Assembly (NCBI RefSeq): GCF_014648295.1
Contig: NZ_BMQV01000017.1
Coordinates: 1-64,000 of the forward strand
Length of the DNA: 64,000 nt
Source: Shewanella saliphila
GTDB taxonomy: Bacteria > Pseudomonadota > Gammaproteobacteria > Enterobacterales > Shewanellaceae
Direction of reading: 5' to 3'
A model generated the notes under the pieces. That model saw only the letters and a program-made list of their open reading frames with translations, was not told the origin of the DNA and made no database searches. Shown here one piece after another: positions 30,531 to 39,956 of this stretch. Position 1 is the first letter of the stretch. Each line of letters begins with the position of its first letter. Both the position numbers and the translations under genes were made by a program.

Positions 30531-31418
30531 TTAATGCTCTTGCGACACATCAACAACATAATGCCCTTGAAGCCAGTTACGTCCAATCAGCAATTTGTAA
30601 CCCATTTTTGTGCGGTCTTTTAAGTTAACATCCACTAAATATTCTTTCCTGGGTTCGCCGACACTGAGCCTTACCATGTAACGAACTTCAGTGCCCTGAG
30701 CATTACGAATAAAAGAAGTGCCACGAATTTTAGTCCGCACATCGACCGTTTCGCCTTTGTCATTTTCGGTGGTAAAGGTGATCATTTTACCGACGTTATT
30801 GGTCTTATCGTTAAGATCTTCATCATCAATGCGCATGTTGACCGCATGCAATGAGTTTTCTACCGCGCCGGTATCAATGCGAGTATTGAATAACAAACCG
30901 GTTTGTTTGATGCTAAGTTCTGCCACTGGGCCAATGATCTTTTTTCGAGACACATCGACCAGATAGCCTTTCTTTAAAAAGTTACGCCCAATGAGAAGTT
31001 TGTAGTTCATGTGGCTGCGGTCGCGTAAATTAACATACACATTATGAAGACTATCTGGAAAGCCGACGTCGAGCTTTACCATATAGCGGGTTTCTCTCCC
31101 TTGTGAGTTTCTGACGGTTGAAGTGCTGACAATTTCCGCTTGCATCCGCTGCTTGTCACCTTGCTCGTTGACAGTGGTGAAGGCGATAGTTTTACCAATG
31201 TTTTGTTTCATATTGACAGATTCGCCGCCAATCACTTCAAGGTCGACAGCATGCAGAGAGGTATTACCGGCACCGGTATCAATACGGGCCTTAAACATTA
31301 AGCCTGAATTGGCCACGGTCATGGTTTCAATTTGACTCACTACAATGGCTTGACTATTGGCAAAAACAGATAATGATAAAACACATAAAACAGCAGAAAT
31401 AACGACTTTTTTAAACAT
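30531..31418 (-). CDS. Exported protein with two RimK-associated (ATP-dependent zinc protease / retropepsin-like) domains
   Basis: This 295-residue protein has a signal peptide (MFKKVVISAVLCVLSLSVFA) and two tandem copies of the small aspartic-protease-like domain found next to RimK (Pfam zinc protease family). Each copy has a RIDTGA motif (Asp47 and about Asp182), SLHAV following it, a YMV(K/R)L strand, and a YKLLIGRN(F/W)L segment. The copies are about 135 residues apart and clearly derive from duplication. Retropepsins act as dimers with one DTGA each, so one chain here could form the complete site; that is inference. No RimK or glutamate ligase gene lies nearby. The ATG at 31418 is preferred over the longer frame because it begins the signal peptide. 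Confidence 0.82.
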   Translation of the reverse strand: MFKKVVISAVLCVLSLSVFANSQAIVVSQIETMTVANSGLMFKARIDTGAGNTSLHAVDLEVIGGESVNMKQNIGKTIAFTTVNEQGDKQRMQAEIVSTSTVRNSQGRETRYMVKLDVGFPDSLHNVYVNLRDRSHMNYKLLIGRNFLKKGYLVDVSRKKIIGPVAELSIKQTGLLFNTRIDTGAVENSLHAVNMRIDDEDLNDKTNNVGKMITFTTENDKGETVDVRTKIRGTSFIRNAQGTEVRYMVRLSVGEPRKEYLVDVNLKDRTKMGYKLLIGRNWLQGHYVVDVSQEH

Positions 31419-31468
31419 GTTCAATTCCAAAAACAACCACGCCTAAAACAACCAAGCTTACTGTGCAG

Positions 31469-31819
31469 TTAAGCTAATAAATGAGCGATTTCTTGATCGA
31501 ATAAATTTTTAATTAACCCTGAAAACTCAGTAATAAAAATACTTTGTTCAGGCGTGGCCTGTTGGTTGGCCACTGACGCTAAAATCTCCTCTAAATCGTA
31601 CACAATCGCGTCGATTTCACGGATCACCATATTACGCTGCGCAAATGACAATTGTGGGTTTTGACCACACACCATAATAATTTGTGCAGATAATTGCTCT
31701 TCAAATAATTCCATTACGGTCTCCGTCGCGGCCGCATTCTGTTCAGGCGCTTCAAACAAGCCTAAATGTTCAGTTAAATACTGAATTAAATGCATGTATC
31801 CGTCTTTATCGGTAACCAT
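31469..31819 (-). CDS. DUF3802 family protein
   Basis: This 116-residue soluble helical protein matches the DUF3802 family, found mainly in Shewanella, Vibrio and relatives: MVTDKDGYMHLIQYLTEHLG at the start and LSFAQRNMVIREIDAIVYDL later. The function is unknown. The frame opens 21 codons earlier, but the ATG at 31819 is preceded by AAAAAAGGTG and starts at the family position. It lies between yceI upstream and the double DTGA-domain gene downstream. Confidence 0.8.
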   Translation of the reverse strand: MVTDKDGYMHLIQYLTEHLGLFEAPEQNAAATETVMELFEEQLSAQIIMVCGQNPQLSFAQRNMVIREIDAIVYDLEEILASVANQQATPEQSIFITEFSGLIKNLFDQEIAHLLA

Positions 31820-31898
31820 TTTTTCACCTTTTTTACGATTATTTAATGGGCAATGGCTTAGGTTTACATAACCAAAAGCCATTGCCCATAGTGTTCAA

Positions 31899-32474
31899 TT
31901 ATTGGGCTAAGGTTAGCACAAACGATACTGGCACCGCTAAGCTGATGCTTGGCAAACCAGCGATTTCTCTTAACTTTTCAACACCTGTCACTAAATTAAA
32001 CTCGTCAGCTTGAACCAATAAAGGGGCAAAGCTGCTGACAACTAATTTGTCATCAGATAATTTAGCCACAAGCACTTCAACGCTTTTTTGCTGTTTTTTA
32101 CCATGTAACTCAACAGTGGCATCAATTTTTGTGGTTAAGGTGTCACCGACTTTCATTCCCATCAATAACTGAGGATTAATCACGGCATTCACTTTCAACT
32201 GCGGAAATTGTGCTATTTCAAACAACACCGTTTGCATGCGGTCGTCACGAATTTTAATGCCTGTATCAACCGAATTTAAATCTATCGATAACGCAAAAGC
32301 TCCCGCTTCGGTCAATGAGCCCGCAACTTGCTTAAAATGGTGCACTTCAGCAATGTCGTTTTTCTTTACCGAGATAAAGCTAACGCGCGAGTGATCTTGG
32401 TTAACCTGCCAATCGCCTGCCATGGCTTGAAAACTTAACAACCCAGCTGCGAACAAAGGTAATGCGATTTTCAT
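31899..32474 (-). CDS. yceI: YceI family periplasmic lipid-binding protein
   Basis: The product is 191 residues with a signal peptide (cleavage near AMA-GDW) and the YceI/lipocalin-like beta-barrel that binds polyisoprenoid or other long lipids. Landmarks are the HSRVSFISVKKNDIAEVHHF region and MQTVLFEI. The N-terminal W(Q)VNQDHSRVSF pattern is family-typical. Its ligand here is unknown. It is preceded by an AAAAGGAGTC ribosome binding site. Confidence 0.9.
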   Translation of the reverse strand: MKIALPLFAAGLLSFQAMAGDWQVNQDHSRVSFISVKKNDIAEVHHFKQVAGSLTEAGAFALSIDLNSVDTGIKIRDDRMQTVLFEIAQFPQLKVNAVINPQLLMGMKVGDTLTTKIDATVELHGKKQQKSVEVLVAKLSDDKLVVSSFAPLLVQADEFNLVTGVEKLREIAGLPSISLAVPVSFVLTLAQ

Positions 32475-32561
32475 TGTTGACTCCTTTTAATTAAAATTAA
32501 CACGTTATGAAACAATACAACTTGAGTATAGATAAGTCTTTTATCAATTAGGTAAAAACCG

Positions 32562-33017
32562 TTATTTTACTTTCGCGAGCCATTTATCTAATGCCTGCGC
32601 AAACGCGTGCTTGTCTGCCTGAGAAAAACTATTAGGGCCACCGGTGTGAACCCCACTGCTGCGCATTTCTTCCATAAAATCGCGCATGGTCAAGGTTTGT
32701 TTGATGTTTTCTGTGGTGTACACAGTCCCTCTTGGGTTTAACACCAACGCGCCTTTTTCAACGGCCTCTGCCGCCAATGGAATATCGGCAGTAATAACCA
32801 AATCACCCGAGTCCACTTGCTCAACGATATAATTGTCGGCTTCATCAAAGCCCGAGCTCACTCTAATCATCGAAATCAACGGAGAAATCGGCACTTTAAT
32901 CAATTGATTAGCCACCAATACTAATTGAATCGACTTACGTTCTGAGGCACGAAACAACATGTCTTTTACGGCATTTGGGCAGGCATCAGCATCGACCCAA
33001 ATTTTATTGCTTATCAC
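32562..33017 (-). CDS. yaiI: YaiI/YqxD (DUF188) family protein
   Basis: This 151-residue protein matches UPF0178 (DUF188), a PIN-like fold of unknown activity: [16 protein letters not shown] at the start, [14 protein letters not shown] in the middle, and [19 protein letters not shown] at the end. The family Asp residues ([15 protein letters not shown]) could bind metal. The longest frame overlaps pdxH; the GTG at 33017, preceded by GGGAG nine bases upstream, matches the family start and leaves a 29-base gap to pdxH. Confidence 0.88.
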   Translation of the reverse strand: MISNKIWVDADACPNAVKDMLFRASERKSIQLVLVANQLIKVPISPLISMIRVSSGFDEADNYIVEQVDSGDLVITADIPLAAEAVEKGALVLNPRGTVYTTENIKQTLTMRDFMEEMRSSGVHTGGPNSFSQADKHAFAQALDKWLAKVK

Positions 33018-33046
33018 GCGATATTGCTCCCATTTATTAACACAGA

Positions 33047-33685
33047 TTAAGGTGCTAAACGATCTATTTGCCAATCGCTATCCGTTTTACTGTACATAAA
33101 TCTGTCATGCAGGCGATGTTCACCACCTTGCCAAAATTCAATACTGCTTGGACGCACTAAATAACCGCCCCAAAATTTAGGTAAAGGCACTTCGCCTTGA
33201 GCATATTTAGCCTTCATTTCAGCAAACTTACCTTCTAACGCTTGGCGCGCTGAAATTTTACTCGACTGTTTTGATACCCATGCAGCGATTTGGCTATCTT
33301 TAGGTCGGCTCATAAAGTATTTAGCCACATCTAACATCGATAGAGGTTCAGCCTCACCGATGACGGCAACTTGACGCTCTAATGGATGCCAGGGAAACAA
33401 CAAACTGATTTTGTTATTCACACCAATTTGCTTGGCTTTGCGGCTTTCAAGGTTGGTAAAAAACACAAAGCCGTTATCGTCAAAACGCTTGAGCAACACA
33501 ATGCGCTGAAAAGGCTGCCCTTGCTCATCAACCGTTGCGACACACATAGCCGTTGGATCGGTTAGTTGCGCATCTTTAGCTTGCTGCATCCATTTTTCAA
33601 ATAAATCCATTGGATTAGCAGGTAAATCACCACGTCTTAAGCCACCTTGGGTGTACTCTCGGCGAATATCACTTAAATCACTCAT
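33047..33685 (-). CDS. pdxH: Pyridoxamine 5'-phosphate oxidase
   Basis: PdxH (212 residues) oxidises pyridoxine or pyridoxamine 5'-phosphate to PLP using FMN. Conserved parts: [35 protein letters not shown], and the C-terminal [16 protein letters not shown] signature, with IDRLAP at the end. The ATG at 33685 with AAGGAA five bases upstream is chosen over the frame start at 33712. It leads into yaiI and is separated from speD by a terminator. Confidence 0.96.
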   Translation of the reverse strand: MSDLSDIRREYTQGGLRRGDLPANPMDLFEKWMQQAKDAQLTDPTAMCVATVDEQGQPFQRIVLLKRFDDNGFVFFTNLESRKAKQIGVNNKISLLFPWHPLERQVAVIGEAEPLSMLDVAKYFMSRPKDSQIAAWVSKQSSKISARQALEGKFAEMKAKYAQGEVPLPKFWGGYLVRPSSIEFWQGGEHRLHDRFMYSKTDSDWQIDRLAP

Positions 33686-33733
33686 TGCGCTTCCTTGTTT
33701 ATGCTTACTCACACTATTTTACGCTGAGCATAC

Positions 33734-33764
33734 ACAAAAAAGCCAACGCCTAAACGTTGGCTTT
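33734..33764 (-). terminator. Terminator after speD
   Basis: On the minus strand AAAGCCAACG and CGTTGGCTTT form a 10-bp stem around TTTAGG, followed by TTTTGTG. Confidence 0.8.
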
Positions 33765-33859
33765 ATCATTTAAAAGGTTATATCAACGACTTTTTTATTA
33801 AGGCTTTACCTGCGACTCAAAGGTGTAACATTTTAAGGTATCAAATTGTACCTGAGCAG

Positions 33860-34789
33860 TTACATAAATTCTGGGCTCAGTACTTCTGAGTCAAGCTGCT
33901 GAAAATGGCCAAAGTGGACATGATAATCTGGCTCAATCGGGTAGGAACAATGGGCTAGGCATATATTTTTAGGCTTAGCTGATGCAATCACTGGTGCATT
34001 AAATCCGATAGTGTCCCAACTAATTGGCTGTAATAAAGCTAATAATTGCGAAGCAATGGGATTGTCAGGTGAGTTAACATCGACATTGGTTTCAACACTG
34101 ACATAAGAGCTCTGCTCTTGCGGGGTAATGTGAATGGTAAAATAGTGCTCATCTTTTATGCCGTTAACTGAAAACCCTAACGGAGTAAACAAGTGGGCAT
34201 CGTAGTCAAACCCCTCAAACAATTTGCTTAAGCCTAATAATGCGCAAATTTGCTCTACTGTTTGTTCAGTTGAGGTTAAATACTCGGCGACTGGCCCGCT
34301 AATGTGGTACATCAATAGTTCGCTGGTGTTATCTTGCACGGTTAATAAGTAAGGTGTGTCACTGGTAAAAATAAAATGATGATGACTGTCTAAGTGACCA
34401 ATTCGACACGCTGTACCGGGTATATATTGACGCAAGCGGGCAATGTCATCGGCAAACGTTGAGACTTGCAAATGCGCTAAATATTCATTTTTACGTTGAT
34501 AACTCACAAACGCCACGTGGTCGACACCGATATGTTCGAGCATGGCCAATAAGCTGTCTATCAAGGTCGACAAACCGCACGTTAGCATGACGATGCGGTT
34601 ATCCCAGACAAACAAACTCGACTCGCTTAATAAATACGCATCGCAATGTTGATTATGAATAACCGAGATAATATCCGCTTTGGCGAGGCTGACTATTTGA
34701 GTCCAAAAATCAGAACCAAGTGCACGCAATGAACCATGAGTCGATGCGGTTATAAGCTCAATTTTTTTTTCGGAACCTTCAAAAAACAT
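33860..34789 (-). CDS. speD: S-adenosylmethionine decarboxylase proenzyme, eukaryotic type
   Basis: This 309-residue enzyme makes decarboxylated SAM, the aminopropyl donor for spermidine. It matches the eukaryotic-type (not the short bacterial) family over its length. Seen in order: FFEGSEKK at 2-9 (the two catalytic Glu), LSESSLFV at 54-61 with the self-cleavage site between E56 and S57 that generates the pyruvoyl group, TCG with Cys71, then FSVNG with Ser207 and TIHITP with His220, followed by SYVSVETN. All the residues known to be needed in the human enzyme are present. It lies 128 bases downstream of speA on the same strand. No spermidine synthase is in the window. Confidence 0.92.
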   Translation of the reverse strand: MFFEGSEKKIELITASTHGSLRALGSDFWTQIVSLAKADIISVIHNQHCDAYLLSESSLFVWDNRIVMLTCGLSTLIDSLLAMLEHIGVDHVAFVSYQRKNEYLAHLQVSTFADDIARLRQYIPGTACRIGHLDSHHHFIFTSDTPYLLTVQDNTSELLMYHISGPVAEYLTSTEQTVEQICALLGLSKLFEGFDYDAHLFTPLGFSVNGIKDEHYFTIHITPQEQSSYVSVETNVDVNSPDNPIASQLLALLQPISWDTIGFNAPVIASAKPKNICLAHCSYPIEPDYHVHFGHFQQLDSEVLSPEFM

Positions 34790-34847
34790 CAGTGTGGTTA
34801 ACCCTCAAACAACGTTATATCGTTCATATCATAAAGTAAGCCTTAGC

Positions 34848-34885
34848 AATAAATAAAGGCTTAGTTATTATACATAACTAAGCCT
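34848..34885 (-). terminator. Terminator between speA and speD
   Basis: AGGCTTAGTTAT and ATAACTAAGCCT form a perfect 12-bp stem around a five-base loop; on the minus strand it is followed by TTATTTATT. It may end speA or attenuate read-through into speD. Confidence 0.65.
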
Positions 34886-34917
34886 CTCATCTGTCGCTGT
34901 TTATTTTACGCTTACCT

Positions 34918-36828
34918 TTAGAAATCTTCTAAGTAAGTGTAACCGTCAAGGCCGACTTGTAACTCTTCTAAAATACTGGCGCGTTCATCCTCAACAATAT
35001 GTTGAGTCACTAGTTCTTCAAAAGTGCGCATGAACTCTTCAGCGTCTAAGTTAACATAACGTAATACGTCTGCAACAGTATCGCCTTGTAACACTGACTC
35101 AATATTTGCCGCGCCGTCTTGATCAAGACGAACAACGGCTGAGTTAGTGTCACCGAATAAGTTATGCATATCACCCAGGATTTCCTGGTACGCACCGACC
35201 ATGAAGAAGCCGATTAGATATGGGCTTTCTGCGCTCCATGCTGGCACAGGTAGTGTGGTTTCAATACCTTGACCATCTACGTATTGGTCAACAATACCGT
35301 CTGAGTCACAGGTAATATCAAGCATGACAGCACGGCGCTCTGGTGCTTTATCTAAACCCGATAACGGCAACACAGGGAACACCTGGTCAATACCCCAGGC
35401 ATCAGGTAATGACTGGAACAATGAAAAGTTAACAAAGAACTTATCAGCTAGTTTTTCGTTCAATTCGTCAATAATTGGACGATGATAGCGGTTATTATTG
35501 CTCAGTAAGCCTTTCACTTCGTGACAAACACGTAAGTGAGCTTGTTCAGCCCAAGCACGGTGTGCCAAGCTAAATTGACCTACCGCAAATAAAGAATGCG
35601 CTTCAGCGATATCGCTTTGGGTATCGTGATAAATTTCAATAATGGCACGTTGGTCGTGTCCGCCACTGATTTCTTCCCACGACTGCCACATGTTATGCAA
35701 CAGTTGCGGCGCATCGTCCGCTGGTGCTTCAATCACTTCAGGCATGTACGCTTCAGTGCCAATAACATCGGTAATCAATACCGCGTGATGTGCAGTTAAA
35801 TGACGACCAGATTCCGAAATAATACGTGGCATTGGCTGCTCGTATTCATTACATAAATCGGTTAACACATTAACGATATTGTTAGCATACTCATTTAAAC
35901 CATAGTTCATTGAGTTATTGCTTTGACTACGAGTGCCATCATAATCGACCGCTAAACCACCGCCAACGTCAAAACATTCAATTTTAGCGCCGAGTTGGCG
36001 TAGCTCACAGTAAAAACGCCCTGCCTCACCCACACCCTGGCGAATATCGCGAATGTTGGCAATTTGTGAGCCTAAATGAAAGTGCAATAACTGTAATGAC
36101 TCAAGCATGTTAGCTTGTTGTAATTGCTCAACCACTTTTAATACTTGGGCAGCAGACAAACCAAATTTAGACTTTTCGCCACCACTTGCTTGCCATTTAC
36201 CTTTGCCTTGGAAAGCTAAACGTACCCGTAAACCTAAACGAGGTGTCACGCCAAGTTTCTCAGCTTCTGCCAATACCATTTTAAGCTCAGACATCTTTTC
36301 AAGTACGATGTAAACTTTATGGCCTAACTTCTCGCCGATTAAGGCTAAGCGCACGTATTCTTTGTCTTTATAACCATTACACACGATCACAGAACTGGCT
36401 TTTTGAGCCATGGCTAATACTGCCATTAATTCTGGCTTACTGCCCGCTTCAAGGCCTAATTGCGGTACTTCTTTGGATTTTTGGCTCGCCAAAATCTCTT
36501 CAACAACGGTTTGTTGTTGGTTAACTTTAATCGGATAAACTAACAAATAATCATTTTGATATTCGTATTTAGTAATCGCATCATTAAAGGCTTCACATAA
36601 ACTTTCCACTCTGTGGTGTAAAATCTGTGGGAAACGAACCAGTACCGGTAACGAAACGCCCGCTTTAACCATATCTCTAGCCAATTCATTTAAACCGACT
36701 TTATGATCAGGGTTTTGTGGATCGGGTGACACTGTGACTTCGCCATCTTCACGAATACCGTAAAAGCCTTGGCTCCAGTGAGTCACGTTATAACCCGCGC
36801 GAGCATCTTCGATAGACCAATCAGACAT
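34918..36828 (-). CDS. speA: Biosynthetic arginine decarboxylase SpeA
   Basis: SpeA (636 residues) converts arginine to agmatine with PLP and Mg2+, the first step of the agmatine route to putrescine. The PLP lysine is in [11 protein letters not shown] near residue 95, with [13 protein letters not shown] for the phosphate, a Cys-containing LDITCDSDG segment, and [17 protein letters not shown] near the active site. The frame opens eight codons earlier; the ATG at 36828 gives the standard [15 protein letters not shown] start. It is upstream of speD, so the two polyamine genes are neighbours. Confidence 0.95.
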   Translation of the reverse strand: MSDWSIEDARAGYNVTHWSQGFYGIREDGEVTVSPDPQNPDHKVGLNELARDMVKAGVSLPVLVRFPQILHHRVESLCEAFNDAITKYEYQNDYLLVYPIKVNQQQTVVEEILASQKSKEVPQLGLEAGSKPELMAVLAMAQKASSVIVCNGYKDKEYVRLALIGEKLGHKVYIVLEKMSELKMVLAEAEKLGVTPRLGLRVRLAFQGKGKWQASGGEKSKFGLSAAQVLKVVEQLQQANMLESLQLLHFHLGSQIANIRDIRQGVGEAGRFYCELRQLGAKIECFDVGGGLAVDYDGTRSQSNNSMNYGLNEYANNIVNVLTDLCNEYEQPMPRIISESGRHLTAHHAVLITDVIGTEAYMPEVIEAPADDAPQLLHNMWQSWEEISGGHDQRAIIEIYHDTQSDIAEAHSLFAVGQFSLAHRAWAEQAHLRVCHEVKGLLSNNNRYHRPIIDELNEKLADKFFVNFSLFQSLPDAWGIDQVFPVLPLSGLDKAPERRAVMLDITCDSDGIVDQYVDGQGIETTLPVPAWSAESPYLIGFFMVGAYQEILGDMHNLFGDTNSAVVRLDQDGAANIESVLQGDTVADVLRYVNLDAEEFMRTFEELVTQHIVEDERASILEELQVGLDGYTYLEDF

Positions 36829-36852
36829 AATTATTTTCCGTATTTGTATCAA

Positions 36853-37371
36853 AGTTAAGCAGCACTTTTTATGAGACTGCTTGTTAACATCCAGATAACG
36901 ACTTAGCGCTATCGCTGGTATAAGTTGCCATGTTTTGTGCTATTGGCACGTATTCATTGGCGTTGTATTCTGACGCATTAAGCTCTCTGAAGGGTTAAGT
37001 TTAATGCTCACAACCATCAGATTTTATAGAAGCAACACCACTTGTTAGCCTGATGGTGCTTTAACTAAAGGCATAACACATCTTAGTCACACATCTGCAT
37101 GGCTTGCAAATATTGCCGGTCCAACATCACTCAATTTTTGTCACAAGTGTTTTACTGCTTAAAGCAAAAATAAGATCACTTTATCAAGGTTAAACCGACT
37201 TGCTAAAATCGGCGCAATTAAAACCTGCAATGCAGTGTAATGCAAGTAAATTACCCATTAATTACAGCAAAAAACCTGATTTTTTACCCTCAGCCAAGTT
37301 CAATAACGCACTGAGCGAATAAATCAATTTCAACTCACGGTAAATGACACAACTTAGTGTTGATTTACGTG
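36853..37371. other. Divergent intergenic region between speA and the CvfB-like gene
   Basis: No gene is evident. ACCATCAG (37013-37020) and CTGATGGT (37050-37057) form an 8-bp inverted repeat with a 29-base loop that might be an operator or a weak terminator. The speA promoter must lie here; no clear -35/-10 pair was recognised for it. Confidence 0.4.
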
Positions 37372-37377
37372 TATAAT
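37372..37377 (+). promoter_or_regulatory. Candidate -10 box of the CvfB-like gene
   Basis: A perfect TATAAT lies 48 bases upstream of the ATG, in a suitable position for a sigma-70 promoter. No good -35 hexamer is found at 16-18 bases upstream. Confidence 0.45.
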
Positions 37378-37424
37378 TAACCGATTGAAAACACCTTTTC
37401 ATTTTTTATTAAGTAGAGTCATTC

Positions 37425-38258
37425 ATGATACAAATCGGTAAACGTTATTCATTAGAAGTGGTTAAGCAAGTGAACTTTGGAGTTTACTTAAATGCTCAAG
37501 AGCTAGGACAGGTCTTACTTCCTAATAAATTTGTCCCTACCGGTTGTAATGTCGGTGATATGGTCGATGTGTTTCTTTATCTCGACTCTGAAGACATTGT
37601 GATTGCAACTACCCAAAAAGCTCTGGCGCAAGTGGGCGAGTTTGCTTACCTAAAAGTAGTGGCCACCGGCCCATACGGCGCATTTTTAGACTGGGGCTTA
37701 GACAAAGATTTACTGCTGCCTTTTGGTGAACAACACAAACCCGCAGAAGAAGGCCGTTCTTATTTAGTTTATGTCCATGCAAACCATGCCGATGAACGCA
37801 TTATGGCGTCATCTAAAGTGGATAAATTTGTCGACAAAACTGAAGCTCACTACACCCCTGGCGAACAAGTTAACTTAATCATCGGTGGAACCACCGATTT
37901 AGGTTACAAAGCCATTATTAACAACGCACATTGGGGTGTTATTTACACTAATGAAGTTTTCCAAAAGCTTCGCTTTGGCCAAAAGTTAACCGGGTTTATT
38001 AAAACCATGCGCAGTGATGGCAAAATTGATTTGGTTTTACAAAAAAGCGGCAAAGAAGATTTAGACAAAAACGCTCGCCTCATTATCAACAAGCTGCGAA
38101 GCGCTGACGGTTTTTTACCTTTGCATGATAAAACCGATGCCGACATCATTTATGACCAATTGGGCATGAGCAAAAAAGCCTTTAAAAAATCAATTGGCGG
38201 TTTATTTAAAGCAGGTGACATCAGTATCGACAGCGATGGTATTCGTCTAACCATGTAA
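37425..38258 (+). CDS. CvfB/YitL-like S1 RNA-binding protein
   Basis: This 277-residue protein belongs to the CvfB family, with several S1-type OB folds and a C-terminal winged helix. S1 motifs are visible in FGVYLNAQELGQVLLPNKFVP and GPYGAFLDWGLDKDLLLPFGEQ. The C-terminal part (GMSKKAFKKSIGGLFKAGDI) matches the winged-helix domain. Homologues affect RNA metabolism and virulence gene expression in Gram-positives; its role here is not known. It is a single gene, followed by a hairpin. Confidence 0.88.
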   Translation: MIQIGKRYSLEVVKQVNFGVYLNAQELGQVLLPNKFVPTGCNVGDMVDVFLYLDSEDIVIATTQKALAQVGEFAYLKVVATGPYGAFLDWGLDKDLLLPFGEQHKPAEEGRSYLVYVHANHADERIMASSKVDKFVDKTEAHYTPGEQVNLIIGGTTDLGYKAIINNAHWGVIYTNEVFQKLRFGQKLTGFIKTMRSDGKIDLVLQKSGKEDLDKNARLIINKLRSADGFLPLHDKTDADIIYDQLGMSKKAFKKSIGGLFKAGDISIDSDGIRLTM

Positions 38259-38278
38259 ATCGATATCGTCACATAAAC

Positions 38279-38312
38279 ATGATGAGTGGGTCTTTAGCCA
38301 CTCATCATATTA
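38279..38312 (+). terminator. Hairpin after the CvfB-like gene
   Basis: ATGATGAGTGG and CCACTCATCAT form an 11-bp stem around GTCTTTAG, followed by ATTATTTAT. The T run is weak, so efficiency is uncertain. Confidence 0.6.
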
Positions 38313-38376
38313 TTTATCCTTCAGCCTACGCAAAAATAACAACAAGTATTACATCGATTTTTTATAAGGACAGTGT

Positions 38377-39030
38377 ATGGAATTGACGTCATTAGAAGCC
38401 CGCGTTATCGGTTGCTTACTCGAAAAAGAACTCACCACCCCCGACCAATACCCTCTGTCACTTAATTCGTTAACCCTCGCCTGCAATCAAAAAAGTAGCC
38501 GCGAACCTGTAATGTCATTAAATGAATCCGAAGTACAAGCTCTCATTGATGACCTAACTAAAAAACGCTTAATCAGTGAGCAAACAGGGTTTGGCAGTCG
38601 CGTTGTTAAATACAAACACCGTTTTTGTAATACCGAATTTAGTGAATTACAACTCAGCAGTGCTGAAGTTGCGATCATTTGTGTATTACTTTTACGTGGC
38701 CCACAAACACCTGGCGAACTCAAAACTCGCACACCTCGTTTACATGAGTTTAGCGACGTAAGCCAAGTAGAGGCATCATTGTTGGGCTTAAGCCAACGTG
38801 AAACGCCGCTTGTTGTCCAGTTAGCTCGTGAGCCAAATAAACGGGATTGCCGTTTTTTAGAATGTTTTAGCGGTAATATTGACGAGCACCTGGTCAACAG
38901 TAGTGACAGCATTCAAGTCTCAGCCCAAACGCAACACAGTTTGGCCCAAGAAAATCGCATCGCAGAATTAACTGAGAGAGTTGACGCACTAGAGCAAAAA
39001 ATGGCTCGGTTAGAAACGTTACTCGACTAA
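38377..39030 (+). CDS. yceH: YceH family protein (DUF480)
   Basis: This 217-residue protein matches the UPF0502 (YceH) family: two winged-helix domains ([26 protein letters not shown] at the start; [21 protein letters not shown] in the middle) and a C-terminal coiled-coil (about 185-217, [20 protein letters not shown]). Two winged helices suggest nucleic-acid or protein binding; the function is unknown. It precedes the ABC exporter genes by about 90 bases on the same strand. Confidence 0.88.
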   Translation: MELTSLEARVIGCLLEKELTTPDQYPLSLNSLTLACNQKSSREPVMSLNESEVQALIDDLTKKRLISEQTGFGSRVVKYKHRFCNTEFSELQLSSAEVAIICVLLLRGPQTPGELKTRTPRLHEFSDVSQVEASLLGLSQRETPLVVQLAREPNKRDCRFLECFSGNIDEHLVNSSDSIQVSAQTQHSLAQENRIAELTERVDALEQKMARLETLLD

Positions 39031-39122
39031 CCCATTGAACACCACTGTAAACTCAGACTGGTAGCGATACGAGCATCGCCTCTGCTATCTACATTAGTGC
39101 AGTTTATCCAAGGATTATTACT

Positions 39123-39956
39123 ATGCACCACGTTTCGCCCCCGTCGGGGCTGTCTCATATTTGGTTATTGGCCAAATACGAACTCAGCAAGCGCTTTACC
39201 AATAAAAGTGGCATGGTCGCCCTTATCGCTTTTATGCTTATTTGGGCGATTTTATTACTTTATCCAATCAAAAGTGCCTCTGAATTTATTATGGGGCCTA
39301 ATTTTAGAGGCTTTACCGAAGCACTATTTGGACCAGACAGTTTGCAGCATTTATTTGAATGGCCTGTTGCAGAGTTTGCCGTGTTCTGGCTCGCTGCCTT
39401 ATATTTATTTCCTATGTTTAGTATCTTTATCGCCGCAGATCAGTTCAGTTCAGACAAGCAACGCGGAAGTTTGCGTTTTTTAACCTTGCGAGTGAGCCGA
39501 AGCAGTCTTTTCTTTGGCCGTTTTGCCGGGCAAATGCTAATCCAATTGTCGTTAATTATACTGACTTTGCTGGCCACTATCGCCATGGTGCTCACTCGCG
39601 ATATGAGTTTGTTAGTACCGTCACTCACCACTAGCCTGCTGGTAATGGTTAATCTTTTTATTGTGGTATTACCCTACACCGCTGCAATGGCACTCTTGTC
39701 ATTACATGCAAACTCAGCAAGACAAGCGAGTATTTTTGCGATTATTCTTTGGGCGTTAGTCTCAATTATTATCGGGTTAATTAATTTCAAATTCCCGCAA
39801 CTGAGTGGGTTGAACATGATTTTACCGGGTTCTCAAATTTCAAGTATGATAAATACTCAGGGCTTTGGGTCACTGGCTTACACGCCAATTCCCTTACTGC
39901 AAACAGTCGTCATTTTAGGTTTGGGTAATTTATTGATGAAACGGAGTGCCCTATGA
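39123..39956 (+). CDS. ABC-2 type transporter permease
   Basis: This 277-residue membrane protein has six hydrophobic segments (first VALIAFMLIWAILLLYP around 31-47) and an ABC-2 arrangement. The cytoplasmic SSDKQRGSLRFLTLRVSRS loop is typical of the NatB/CcmB-like permeases that pair with an ATPase encoded next door. Substrate unknown. The stop overlaps the ATPase start by four bases (ATGA), so the two subunits are made together. AGGATTATTACT precedes the ATG. Confidence 0.88.
   Translation: MHHVSPPSGLSHIWLLAKYELSKRFTNKSGMVALIAFMLIWAILLLYPIKSASEFIMGPNFRGFTEALFGPDSLQHLFEWPVAEFAVFWLAALYLFPMFSIFIAADQFSSDKQRGSLRFLTLRVSRSSLFFGRFAGQMLIQLSLIILTLLATIAMVLTRDMSLLVPSLTTSLLVMVNLFIVVLPYTAAMALLSLHANSARQASIFAIILWALVSIIIGLINFKFPQLSGLNMILPGSQISSMINTQGFGSLAYTPIPLLQTVVILGLGNLLMKRSAL

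Noticed and set aside
39097..39483. 128-codon plus-strand frame starting before the ABC permease
   Set aside because: It is in another frame than the permease, whose membrane segments and coupling to the ATPase are clear.
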